From Hemileia vastatrix (taxonomy: Eukaryota; Basidiomycota; Pucciniomycetes; Pucciniales; Zaghouaniaceae): 64,000 nucleotides of DNA. Numbering within the stretch: position 1 is the first letter of the stretch; every line of letters begins with the position of its first letter. Positions 45,901-56,083 of this stretch are shown piece after piece. The position numbers and the translations under genes were made by a program. The notes beneath the pieces were generated by a model. That model had not been told where the DNA came from. It saw only the letters and a list, made by a program, of their open reading frames with translations, and searched no databases. Location: contig JASXTE010000013.1 in the NCBI GenBank assembly GCA_030280995.1, positions 8,897,001-8,961,000 on the forward strand, written 5' to 3'.

Positions 45901-47355
45901 TCATGTGCAGGTGATATTGTTGAAAGAGAAGTCCCTATTGATGTTATATTAATCGATTTTCAAGATGAAGTCTGGGGTCAGACTGGTTTTTATTTTTTGT
46001 TAGTCAAATATTTGTTGACTTTAGAGAGGCCAGAAGATTGTGAAGACAATGAATTGGTGGCTATCAAGAGGAAGTCATCTACGTTTTACCTATCTGGTCG
46101 ACGTTTAATGAGGAGGAGGTATCCAAATCCTCAAGTAGTTATAACTCAACAGAAGGGGCAAGAATTAGTTTTGAAATCACTGCATGAAGAACTCGGGCAT
46201 AGAGGCGTTGGAGAAATGTTTAGAAGAATTTCTGATCGATTTTGGTGGCCTGGCATGAAGATGGCTGTTAAACAGTGGGTTCAGTCATGCGAAGAATGTC
46301 AAAGACGAAGTTATTTAAGGCCAAAAGAACCTGGACGCGCGACCGGTGAATATACGCTCTTTGGAAGAGTTAGTTTAGATGCCGTTCATATAAAAGAGGG
46401 ACAGTATAAATATTTAATTGTGGCCAGAGATGATTTATCCGGCTGGGTAGAGGCAGCGCCTCTTATTAATTTAACTGCCAAAAATGTGGCAGAATTTTTT
46501 TTGAATAATTGGGTATATAGGTATGGGGTGATGAAGTTGGTAACGGTAGATGGAGGTCCTGAATTTGGGACAGAGTTTAAAGAGGCCGTATTGAAAGTTG
46601 GATCAAAGGTTAGGGTAGCAACCCCATATTATCCTGAAGCTGAAGGCATGGTTGAAAGAGGGCATCAAGTTATTAAGGATGCTTTAGTTAAAATGTGTGG
46701 GACAAGTGCCGAAAAGTGGAGGCACTATTTACCTTTAGTTTTATTTGCTGATCGAATCACTGCCAAAAGGACAACCGGATTTTCACCTTATGAACTTGTT
46801 TTTGGACAGAAAGCAGTTTTACCGGTTGATTTAGAAGCTGAATCATATCTTGGAGTTGACTGGGACACGGTCAAAACTACTGAAGAATTATTGTGTGCAA
46901 GAATGATGCAGTTAGAAAAGAAAGAAGAATATTTAGAAAAGGCATATTCGCGGATGATGAAGATCCGAAATCAATCAGTCAGATATTGGGATGAGCGGTT
47001 GGCACATCGATTAAGGAAATCTTTGAACCCAGGTGATATGGTCCTGGTGTATAATAGAAGTCTAGAGAGTCAATGGGGAAAGATGTTTGCAGATAGGTGG
47101 AATGGACCGTATAAAATCAAGGAACAAGTTTCTGGCAGTTCATATGTGTTAGAAGAGTTGGATGGAGTAGTATTGAAGAAGAGGGTAGCGGCCAATCAAG
47201 TGAAACGGTTCTATCCTAGAGGCACCAGGAGTGCTGAAGTCTTCCTCCGCAACGAGGATAAACTTAAATACCAACAAAATTTTATGATGACCTCCGCAAT
47301 GAGGATAAACTATGACATTTATCAAATTTTATGGATTCCTCCGCAACGAGGATAA
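42968..47355 (+). CDS. Pol polyprotein of H (one internal stop)
   Basis: Entered by -1 frameshift; open from 42952 to 44706 (TGA) and again from 44755 in the same frame to 47355. Begins with about 300 residues of linker containing in-frame copies of DLQQEVKLQ (43229-43556). RT follows: CIKKPNGKLRVVHDLRELNR at about 44250, active site FMDD at 44581. RNase H (YLAADSSQ at about 45075, ELCGVAKIL) is followed by an acidic spacer of about 300 residues with two more hairpin modules. Integrase His/Cys finger (HEELGHRG, CEECQRR) about 46185-46305; catalytic Asp at 46378 and 46549, Glu at 46654 (D-X34-E). No chromodomain; the C-terminal tail itself runs into hairpin modules (FLRNEDKLKY). Only one nonsense codon separates this from an intact Pol. 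Confidence 0.9.
43229..43556 (+). repeat. In-frame hairpin modules in H pol
   Basis: Five copies of CCTCCAGCAAGAGG followed by TTAAACTGC or GTAAACTGC (at about 43231, 43276, 43321, 43423, 43532). Each forms CCTC-CAGCAA-GAGG and encodes LQQEVKL or LQQEGKL. Spacers between copies 3, 4 and 5 are also repeated (NPIKN, IIKTQKNN). Confidence 0.88.
45533..45614 (+). repeat. Two hairpin modules in the RNase H-integrase spacer
   Basis: CCTC-CCCCAT-GAGG with TTAAACTGG at about 45533 and CCTC-CACCAA-GAGG with ATAAACTGG at about 45590, in frame (LPHEVKL, LHQEDKL). Confidence 0.75.
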
Positions 47356-47452
47356 ACTATGATATTGACAAAATTTTATGGATACCTCCGCAATGAGGAT
47401 AAACTATGATGTTTATAAAAACCTTATCAACCTCCGCAACAAGGATAAACTA
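47243..47452 (+). repeat. Post-pol hairpin array of H
   Basis: Five tandem modules CCTC-CGCAAC/T-GAGG with ATAAACT, period 40-55 bp, straddling the pol stop at 47355; the last has AAGG. A decayed sixth is near 47497. Confidence 0.85.
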
Positions 47453-48539
47453 TCTTTTTTTTATCAAAATACTTTACTGTCGTTACACTGCATATGGGGG
47501 AGGAAACTATGATGAAACTTAACGAAATTCAAGAAGACCTTCTTTGAAATTTTCAAAATTTAAAATTCTTAAAATATGGGTGAAGATAGTGTTGGAAAAT
47601 TTTTAAATTTTTAAAATTTATTGGAAGAAGTGTTCACAGGGGAACCTTCTTAATTTAATATTGGCAAGTGTGGGGGTAATTGATGGGCTGGCTGCTCTAT
47701 ACACAATTACCCCATAATGTTCGTTTCCAAAATTTTCCCTGTTTCTAGTTGAATCCTGGCTTTGTCTTTTAACTATAGGAAGTCCACTAAGACTATAAAC
47801 TGGAACGAATCAAGAGACACCGCTCTCAAAGCCAGATTCAAGATTCTTTTTATTTTATTTTGTTTTTGATTTTTTATGTTAGATTGTGATTTCTTTTCTT
47901 TGATATATATTATGAATTATTGTAAAGGTGATGCTCACTGGTGCTCTCTAATCATTTTTATAAATTGGAGGGAGCCCACCCAGTGATCATCATTATAAAA
48001 TTATCTTCTGAAAACTTTCATTTATTTTATTTTCTTTTCAATTTCTCAACATTGTGTAACCACATCAAGTTGCACTTGGATGTGGGTATGATGTCAAGGG
48101 TACGGCTCATCAAATGGCCGGGGGGCATCTTTTAAAAATTTTATTTTGAAATTTTTTTATTATTATTACTTTTTTTATCTTTCTTTTCACATTTGTTTAT
48201 CTTTCTTTAAAAATTAAAAATTAAATTTTATTTCAAAACTATCTTTTCTAAAATCTTTTATTTTAAATTAAAAACAAAATCAAAAATTAAAATTAAAATA
48301 AAAAAATAAAAAATAAAAAAATAAAAAAAAATAAAAAAATAAAAAATAAATAAAAAATAAAAAATAAAAAATAAATAAATAAATAAATATAAAATAAAAA
48401 TAAATAAATAAAAATAAAGTAATAAAATAGAAAAAATTAATTAGTTAAATCAAAATTATTATATTTCTCAGTTTTATTTTTTTTAGTTTTCATTCTTTTT
48501 TAGTTTTATTCATTTAGTTTAGACAGGAAACAGGGTCTA
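47453..48539 (+). other. Non-coding 3' region of H, part 1
   Basis: No ORF of note. Holds a purine-rich GTGTGGGGGTAATTGATG at about 47670 that resembles an internal polypurine tract and recurs in G; one hairpin module (AGTC-CACTAA-GACT) at 47781; a near-palindromic segment around 47930-47990; and an A/T low-complexity run at 48280-48430. Confidence 0.6.
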
Positions 48540-49675
48540 TGTCAGCCAGGCTATTCTAGGAGTCCAGTAAATGATATGTAACTTATAAAACCTGAAAGAG
48601 TGGGTAAGAATTGTATTTAATGAATATAAATTAATATTTTATTGCATAATAAAATTATATAAGTATTTTATTATATATAAGTCTTACATTAAATTTATTG
48701 GTTATATAAATTTTAATATACAATTAAATTGAGCATAATATAATATATTCTACAAATAAGGGCGCATTTTTATGTATTTAATAATTATAAATTTATATTT
48801 GATTAATTGAAAAACATATATTATAATTATAAGTGTAAAATTGACTTATAATATATTTAAATTAATTATTTAAATTTATATATTAAATAACACCTTTCAT
48901 ATAATACTAAACAATAATTAATGACGCTTCTTTTGACCCTTAATTGTGTCAGGAAAGACCAATTAATTAATTTATACTAAATTGAGATTAATTACATGTT
49001 TTGTTGCGTCAAAGTATTTTTTCTTTCACTTAAAAATATCCTTAAATCAGACTGTACCATCTGTTTGGAATTATTTTTCTCATAGTTCCTATGTTCCAAT
49101 CTTGTTTAGTTATTCACTATTTTTACTTACTGATTTGGGAATTAATGGCGGGGAAATTGGATTCTTAATTGGGGTTTTAATTATTTGTTTCATGTTTTTC
49201 TCTACATTGTTATGTTTCATTTACTCTTTGATATATTTGTTTTATTCTATTCTAACTATTGTATTTACAAACATAGTGGCGCTTCAGAGGACCCATTGCC
49301 TATAAAAGGGCCTTGGATAATCCCCTGTAGAATCATCACTTATTATACACTCAACAAATTAAATACTATTTTACTACGTTTATATCTTTTTTATTAGTAA
49401 TACAATTCTAATTAAAAGTCTATATAACAAATTAAAGGTTGCTTTAAGTCTGATAGTAATTAAAAGTGTTTGCCGCGCAGAACCCTTACATTAAATAGTA
49501 TTATTATTAATAAATTCTAAGTTTTTGTCATCTCTCAAAGTTGCTCGCCGTTGTTTCCCTCTTAAATAAATTAAATATATTATTGTAATTTATTTCTTTT
49601 ATTTTCCCTTGTCCTCCTCCTTCTCTCCTCCTTTTCTCCTATTTTTCTTACCTTCTTCTAGATGACTGACCGACA
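48540..49675 (+). repeat. Solo LTR P, copy 2
   Basis: 1136 bp, TGTCAGCCAGGC to ACCGACA, flanked by the 5-bp duplication GTCTA (48535-48539, 49676-49680). TATAAAAG at 49301-49308 gives plus orientation. Inserted into H after H was formed. Confidence 0.93.
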
Positions 49676-49721
49676 GTCTAGGGGAACTCAATACCTATGG
49701 GATTTTACTTCAAGACAGCTG

Positions 49722-50464
49722 TTAGTCCTCCAAGACTTTAAACTGGCTACTGTTCAAGACTTTCCTTAAGGTTTTATACGAATTTTGGAGCTGTTAGTCC
49801 TCCAAGACTTTAAACTGGCTAATTTTCAAGACTGTCATTAAAGATTTTATATTGGAGCTGTTAGTCCTTCAAGACTTTAAACTGAATTTCAAGGATGTTC
49901 AAGATTTTATGGATATTTTTGGAGACGGATTTTTTTTATCAAACAAATGTTAGGTCCACCAAGACCTTAAACTGGAGTGTTATCAAATTTTAGGTCCACC
50001 AAGACCCTAAACTGGACTGTTATCAAGCTTTTGGGTCCACCATGACCTTAAACTGGATTTCTTATAGATTAAATGTTTGGTCCACCATGACTTTAAACTG
50101 GTAGTTCATTCATTGTTTAGTCCACTATGACTTTAAACTGGAAAATTAATATCTGCAGGATAATTCAACATTCATTGGTCCACTATGGCCTTATACTGGA
50201 TTACTTGTCGATCAAATGTTTGGTCCACTATGACATTAAACTGTATTATCAAGTTTATTCAATCTTTGGTCAAGCCTATGCCTTACTTAGGAATATTTCA
50301 AGTTATTTATGCACTTAAACAATTTTTGGTCCACCAAGACCATAAACTGGCAATCAATTATATGGTTGGTCCACCAAGACTTTAAACTGGAATGTTAATC
50401 TCGTTTGGATAACTCAATTCAATCTTTTAATTTATCACTGTCCACTAAGACTCTAAACTGGTTA
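49722..50464 (+). repeat. Large hairpin-module array in H
   Basis: About 13 modules of the form stem(4)-loop(6)-stem(4)-TTAAACTGG. Stem pairs seen: AGTC/GACT (about 49726, 49796, 49868, 50115), GGTC/GACC (49952, 49991, 50034, 50325), GGTC/GACT with a G-U pair (50072, 50367), GGTC/GGCC (50180). Loops are CTCCAA, CACCAA, CACCAT or CACTAT. Spacers are unrelated AT-rich DNA of 20-60 bp. Confidence 0.9.
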
Positions 50465-50539
50465 TTCAATTATTTCTGGAATTGGGTGCTGATAAGCTTT
50501 AGGAGGTTAAAATTTTAGGTGTTGATGATGCTAAGGAAA

Positions 50540-50745
50540 GCATAATGGTTAATTAGGTGAAATTTGTGGCGCTTTAACATGGTCTAAAGTTAATATTATT
50601 ATTGGAAGCCTGGAAAAAGTATTTTATGAGTTTGCTGTATATCAAAGTTTGAAAATTGTGATGAAGGAATCAGAAGTTAGGATGGTAGTTGGATTTTAGG
50701 GAATGATTTTTTTAGTGCCTCATAGTTAGGCCATTTTTTTTGGTG
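50540..50745 (+). pseudogene. Relic aspartic protease segment in H 3' region
   Basis: One frame reads ALTWSKVNIIIGSLEKVFYEFAVY and on to RMVVGF; then, after a one-base shift, ILGNDFF. This resembles the C-terminal half of a retroelement protease (substrate groove, GNDF end). Earlier sequence has a stop and no clear DSG. H already has a protease at 42500, so this is foreign or duplicated material. Downstream to 51113 nothing else is recognisable. Confidence 0.45.
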
Positions 50746-51113
50746 TGAAGCTTGGAGGACCTTATGGCGAGATTGGAATCATAGAATTCGGCTCAATGGG
50801 GGGCTCTATGAGGTTGGAATCAGGAGTATTCAGCTCATAGGAAGATCCACTCTCTCAATGCTGTGACAAGAAGGAAGACTGGTATATGGGAGTCTGAAGG
50901 GATTCAAACCTTGCTCTCAGTAGTGGAATCATCACAAGATTTATTATTTATTATTTTATGTTAAGCCAGAGATAAAGAAAACAACATTTTTGTTGAAAGT
51001 TAAAAGAAGACCAGCTAAAACAAATTTATCAAATTATTTTATAAGAAAAGATAATTCTTTTTGAATTGCTCAACCACTTATGCAAAGTTTTAAGAATGGG
51101 GACATTCTCAATT

Positions 51114-51123
51114 GGAGGGAGGA
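51114..51123 (+). promoter_or_regulatory. Polypurine tract of H
   Basis: GGAGGGAGGA directly before the 3' LTR. Confidence 0.82.
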
Positions 51124-52244
51124 TGTGGTAGGCTAAAGTTTAGTATGGCACCTAAGTACGTAAATGGAGTTATTACGGTGTGCAAGATTGGCGTTATTAT
51201 TTTTTATAAAAGGGTTTTATTTAATTTATTTGAGTTTTAAATATAAAGAAATTGGTCAAGAGCGAATGCCTACACGAAAACAATTTATTTTACGGAGAAA
51301 ACTTATTTTTACGGTCTGAAAAGTTTATAAGTATCAAGTCCAGTCACTCAAGAACCTTGGGAAATTTTCCCAGAATTTTTACTATTTTTCATAAATTTTT
51401 AAATGAATTTTAAAGTTTTATAGAAATATTTACGTTTTCAGAAATTACTTAACTTTGATGAATTTTCATGGGTAATTAGAGCTGCGCAGAATACGAAAAT
51501 TAGTTTGGAATATAAAGGGGAAGTAGCTCTATCATGTGTAATTTTTCTAGATTTTTTATTATAGTTTTTAAGGTTCTAATTGAGTCCGGAAGTCCAGACG
51601 GACTCCGTTTGGACTCCGTACGGACTTTGCTTTGACTCCGTACGGACTCCGGATTGACTCTGGGAGAGCTCTGGAGGGGAAAACTTAGGCACGTGACTAG
51701 GAATACTTAAGCGCTTCTCAAACTTGAAATTGAGAGGGGGGTACACAACATACAGCTTAATCATTAACCACCACGGTCTCATTTTTTATTACTCAACAAA
51801 TTAAATAAAATTGTAATACCCTTATAACTTTATATTTTATATATAACATTTTAGAAGTACTACTCAACAATTTAAATCACACTTCATACAGGGTATCTTT
51901 AGAAAGGTCTTCATCACTGGGACTTGATTATTGCTGTCTCATAAAAATACAAATTATTAAAAAAACATAAAAGTCAATCTTTTCAGATCTTTCACTGGTA
52001 CACCTTAATTGTTGTTATCAGTATTTCTTTCTCAACAGCCACTTTTACATAAATCTCAATAAGCATTAAATATTTTAGAGTTTCATTATTTTTAATCAAT
52101 CAGATCCAAGTAGACTGGTTAGCTTAGTGATTAAGAATTCCCATTTTGTTATTTTTATTGGAAGGACGGGGTTTTCAGCTAATTCCACATATCCCCTCCG
52201 GATTCTGCTTACAGCAAGGCGACTGTAAGAGTTTACCTTACCAT
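51124..52244 (+). repeat. 3' LTR of H
   Basis: 1121 bp, near-identical to the 5' LTR; one 12-bp unit shorter in the CGGACTCCGTA array. Followed by ATCGT. Confidence 0.94.
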
Positions 52245-52319
52245 ATCGTAAATAAATTTCATAATATAATTGTAAATTTTTGTTTGATAACTGTAGTTTA
52301 TACTCATTACAGAATCACT

Positions 52320-52450
52320 TTTGAAAAAATTGTAGGTAGTTTATCCTCATTTTGGAGTCACCTTTAAAATTATTGTAGATAGTTTATCCTCATTTTGGAG
52401 TCACCTTTAAAACAATTGTAGGTAGTTTATCCTCATTTCAGAGTCAAAAT
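52320..52450 (-). repeat. Post-pol hairpin modules of G
   Basis: Three modules on the minus strand, CTC-CAAAAT-GAG (one CTC-TGAAAT-GAG) followed by GATAAACTACC, in the position equivalent to the post-pol array of H. Confidence 0.75.
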
Positions 52451-52469
52451 TCAGCACTCTTTGTGCCCC

Positions 52470-53640
52470 TAGGGTAAAACTTCTTCACTTGATAAGCAGC
52501 TACCCTCTTCTTCAAGACAACACCATCCAGCTCTTCCAAAACCTATGAACCACCATAAACCTGTTCTCTAATCCTATATGGTCCATTCCATCTATCAGCA
52601 AACATTTTCCCCCACTGACTTTCCAAACTCCTATTATACAATAACACCATATCACAAGGCCTCAAAGGTTTCTTGAGTCTATGAGCCAACCTTTGATCCC
52701 AATACCTGACAGACTGATCCCTGATCTTGATCATCCTAGGGTATGCCTTCTCCAGATATTTTTCCTTCTTCTCTAAATTTTGCGGTCTAACATAGAACAA
52801 ATCTTCAGTAGTTTTGAAAAAATTCCAATCAACACCAAGATTCAGTTTCAAGATCAACTGGCAGAACAGCTTTCTGACCAAAAACTAATTCATAAGGTGA
52901 ATCACCAGTTTAACTCTTGGTGGTAATGCTGTCAGCAAACAAAACAAGGCATAAATAATGCCTCCATTTTCCAGCACTTTTTCCACACATTTTACCAAAG
53001 CATCCTTAAGAACTTGATGCCCCCTTTAAACCATTCCTTCTGCTTCAAGATATTATGGGGTCGCTAACCTAACTTTTGAGCTAATTTTTGAAACAACTTC
53101 CTTGAAGTCTGCACCAAATTTGAGCCACCATCAACAGTTACCAACTTCATAACACCATACCTATACACCCATTCCTTCATCAAAAAATCTGCTAAATTTT
53201 TATCAGATAAACTAATAAGAGGGAAAGCCTCAACCCAACCAGAAAAATCATCCCTTGCCACAATAAAGTACTTATATTTACCTTCCTTGATGTGAAAATC
53301 ATCTAAAATATGCTTTCTAAAGATAGTATTTTCACCAGTAACATTCCCAGTTTCTTTTGGCCTTAAATAATTTATTCTCTCAAATTATTCACATGACTGA
53401 ACCCAAGATCTAACAGCAACTTCATACCAGGCCACCAAAATCTATCAGCGATCCGCTTATAAGTTTCTTCAAAGCCTCTATACCCTAAATCTTCATGAAG
53501 AGATTTATTACCATTTCTTGAACTTTTTTTTCAGATAAAAAAACGTGAGGATTTGGATGTCTTATTTTCATCAACCTTCTACCAGACAAATAAAAACTAG
53601 GTGACTTTCTTTTAATAGCCACCCATTCACCTTCATCATA
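52470..53640 (-). pseudogene. Integrase remnant of G
   Basis: Pieces aligned to H integrase: C-terminal part 52543-52881 (EKKEKYLEKAYPRMIKIRDQ, NRSLESQWGKMFADRWNGPY) and core 53064-53261 (ARDDFSGWVEAFPLIS, WVYRYGVMKLVTVDGG). The His/Cys finger region is at 53330-53560. Frameshifts separate the pieces, and the sequence after the second catalytic Asp is scrambled (VDGGSNLVQTSRK). Non-functional. Confidence 0.85.
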
Positions 53641-53689
53641 ATATTATCCAGAGATTTTTAGTTGAATTTGATTTTGATGGTGCAGCTTA

Positions 53690-53925
53690 CCCTCTTGCTG
53701 GAGGTCAAAAAGATAATATTTATACTATTTTTGTTCTTGATGTTTTATTTGATTTTTCTGAGAATTTTTTTCTTGATGTCAACTTTTTGAAATGCAGTTT
53801 AACCTCTTGCAGGAGTAAGATAGAAATAAAAAAACATAGAAAGAAAAGAGAATCCAAAAGAGATATAGAAGAGAAAATAAAAAAATTTCAGACATTTTTA
53901 GGTAGTTTATCCTCATTTTGGAGAA
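53690..53925 (-). repeat. Dispersed hairpin modules of G
   Basis: Three minus-strand modules: CCTC-CAGCAA-GAGG (about 53692-53705), CTC-CTGCAA-GAG with GTTAAACTGC (about 53798-53820), CTC-CAAAAT-GAG with GATAAACT (about 53905). They lie between integrase remnants and the acidic ORF. Confidence 0.7.
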
Positions 53926-53996
53926 TTAATATTCTTGATATCCCCTGGTAGAAACCCAAAAATTTTCCCCAAGGGCCCTTCCACTTATTCCAATAA

Positions 53997-54554
53997 CTAC
54001 AAAAACAAATCACCAGAATTTGTCCTACCAAAGGACAAAAAGAAACACACACTTTTTTTCCAAAATTTAGGTGAATCCAAATTATTTACCCAATCAATCA
54101 GCACCTCAGAACCCTGCATTAGTGTAGGAACAACACCCAACTTTAAAATCTCATCCTGAGATTGAACCATATCCTCCATACATATACCTAATCTATAATC
54201 GATATTTATATCTTCATTGCAGACAGTCTCTGCTTCTGAATACAAAACCTGAGTCAAGTAATCCTCTAAATCCAACTCCAAATAATCCAACACAAAATTT
54301 TCCCCAAAATCCAAAAATTCTACATTAGTTTCAGAAATATCTTTATCTTCAGAAACCTCTTGTTTCCAAAAAGAATTTTTATCATAAGTAATATCTTCAG
54401 GCTTGCCAAAATCTTCAGTTATATCTGAGTCTAAAATCTCCACACAAGCTACCTCTTCTACCTCTTGAGTCACCAAAGCGTCTTCTCCAGAGTCCAAATT
54501 AACAGAATTATGAGTATCCAGATGTTCCAAAATAAACTTCTTTAGCACCTCCAT
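53997..54554 (-). CDS. Acidic 185-codon ORF of G, unknown
   Basis: Open frame of 185 codons (MEVLKKFILEHLDTHNSVNL), strongly acidic with many Glu/Asp, in an otherwise broken element. No domain is recognised. It lies between the truncated gag and the integrase remnant, where protease, RT and RNase H should be. It may derive from the acidic Gag-protease linker or the RNase H-integrase spacer seen in H, or it may be a distinct non-autonomous product. It could also be the surviving part of a longer frame. Confidence 0.4.
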   Translation of the reverse strand: MEVLKKFILEHLDTHNSVNLDSGEDALVTQEVEEVACVEILDSDITEDFGKPEDITYDKNSFWKQEVSEDKDISETNVEFLDFGENFVLDYLELDLEDYLTQVLYSEAETVCNEDINIDYRLGICMEDMVQSQDEILKLGVVPTLMQGSEVLIDWVNNLDSPKFWKKSVCFFLSFGRTNSGDLFL

Positions 54555-54653
54555 ACCAGTTATCCTAGTTTCTCAATTTGGGAGATTCTTCATCAAATTA
54601 GCATTAAAAAGCACCATCAAAAAATCATTCTTTACCTTTTCCACCATAGCATC

Positions 54654-55112
54654 TCAAAAAACACACTTTGATACATTATCTTCATAAAAAATCTCATACT
54701 CTATCAAATAATCCAAAACAACCTGGAATTCAACCATAAACTGATGATACTGACAAAGAGAGTTGATATAACCTTTAGATTCACATTTCATAGCTATATC
54801 TTTCAGATCCTCCAATGAATGAAATTTCGGCAACCTCTTTTGCATTTTTATAGTCAGCTTTCCCCAATCTTGACCTTTATAGCCATCCATAGAAATAACC
54901 TCTTCTTCCACCACTCTGTCTCCAATAAAAAACCCAATCTGCTTCACCATATTCAAAGGTAAAGCTCCATCCAATTCAGCAGCATTTTCATACCTATATA
55001 AAAATACATCTAAATCCTCACCAAAAAACTTGAGCCCATCCCAAGATACAATCCTTACTGATTCCTTAACAGGTACACCAGCACCAGATGGAGAAGACAT
55101 CTCAAATAGCAC
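54654..55112 (-). pseudogene. Truncated gag of G
   Basis: Starts at MSSPSGAGVPVKESVRIVSW (likely ATG at 55100) and aligns to the H Gag N-terminus (VRIVSWDG, Y.NAAELDGA, VKQIGFFIGDRVVEEEVI). It ends at TGA at about 54654 after about 150 residues and lacks the zinc knuckle and protease. Confidence 0.8.
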
Positions 55113-55133
55113 TAGAAACCAATAAAAATCTGC

Positions 55134-55207
55134 AAGGGTTCAGCCCTTTAATAGGATAAACCAGCAATAAAAAATAAAAAAAACAGATCTAGCAAGGGTT
55201 AAGCCCT
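55134..55207 (-). promoter_or_regulatory. Two leader hairpins of G
   Basis: Perfect hairpins AAGGG-TTCAG-CCCTT (55134-55148) and AGGG-TTAAG-CCCT (55195-55207), plus-strand reading, between the primer-binding site and gag. They match the position and number of the H leader hairpins but have another stem sequence. Confidence 0.65.
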
Positions 55208-55377
55208 ATACCTAGATCCCTACAACCACAGATACTGTACTGGTTCAGACAGTTACCAGAATCACCAAAAACACCAACCAATCAAAATGCAACAAGCAGA
55301 AATCCAAAATCTAGAATTCTAACAAGTAAGTTTCTTCAGAAGCTAGAGAATTCAAACCCCATTTTGGGCACCAAAAA

Positions 55378-56083
55378 TGTAGAATAGACTCTTACAGTTG
55401 CCTTTCTGTAAGAAGAATCTGAACAAGTTGTATAATCCTAAGAAAACCCTGTCCCTCTAATTAAAAGTAAGTTTCAATTAACTAAGCTTAAAGATCTTCT
55501 TGAAGAGTTGAACAAGTTGAATTTCTGAGAGTTAGACTATAGATGTGTTGGAAACCGGTAATAAAGACAAATGTAAGTGCAACCAATGGTTACACCAGCC
55601 AAAAAAATACCAAGTACCAGATTATACTGACACCAGTCACAGAAAATACTTAGAACAAGCCACAACACTTGCCCCAGAGACTGAAAAGTACAGTAAAGTA
55701 CTCCAGAAACTACCCTTGGAATGATCTGTTCAAAGGTGCCTTATTCAAGGAGTGCCCCAGGTTTATCCAGTTTCCTACTGTAATTAAAGAGTGTACTTTA
55801 TTTTATTTTATTTTATAAATTTTATAAAAAAAGTAATAAATTTGATTCACCCAGGATGAGAACTCTCCAATGGTACCCTATATGTTGAAACATGTTATTG
55901 TAATTTTTCTTTTATGTTAAATATTGTTATTTATATGAAAGGCACTTATTATCGAAAATAAAAGAAATAAAGCATATAAAAGACTAAGATTCACTTGCTC
56001 CAGACCTTTCCAACAATACCCTACATGCATAGGATCTACAATACACTATTGATCTAGTAAGCATAATAACTTTCTAACCAAGT
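55378..56083 (-). repeat. 5' LTR of G (copy 1), truncated by C
   Basis: Reading plus, it begins TGTAGAATAGACTCTTACAG right beside the primer-binding site and aligns with 19189-19799 and 21800-21900. It stops at 56083 where the C LTR starts; the U3 end is absent. Confidence 0.85.

Larger units (their letters stand above)
39054..52244 (+). mobile_element. Element H (Ty3/Gypsy), complete, 13.2 kb
   Basis: LTRs at 39054-40186 and 51124-52244, flanked by the 5-bp repeat ATCGT (39049-39053, 52245-52249). Primer-binding site TGGCGCCCAACGTGGGG at 40190-40206, polypurine tract GGAGGGAGGA at 51114-51123. Gag-protease and pol are in different frames with a slippery site at the junction. The 3.8 kb between pol and the 3' LTR is non-coding and contains hairpin arrays, a solo LTR P and a protease relic. 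There is no chromodomain, and the clade differs from A-E. Confidence 0.96.
27400..56083 (-). mobile_element. Element G (Ty3/Gypsy), internally deleted host of nested insertions
   Basis: Minus-strand element seen as pieces: 5' LTR 55378-56083 (cut by C), leader and gag 54640-55377, an acidic ORF, integrase remnants down to 52543, then, across the H insertion, 3' non-coding DNA at 38138-39053, and across LTR P, 27400-27566. The left end is not defined. Protease, RT and RNase H are absent, so this copy could not have been autonomous. The pieces align to H (gag N-terminus, integrase, post-pol region), so G and H are relatives with unrelated LTRs. Confidence 0.7.

Noticed and set aside
47930..47995. 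Imperfect palindrome (GGTGATGCTCACTGG / CCAGTGATCATC)
   Set aside because: Considered as a snoRNA or terminator-like stem, but it also occurs degraded in G with poor pairing, and no other support exists.
48280..48430. AAATAAAAA tandem run considered as a repeat array
   Set aside because: Simple A/T low complexity without a stable unit; similar runs at 63000-63130.
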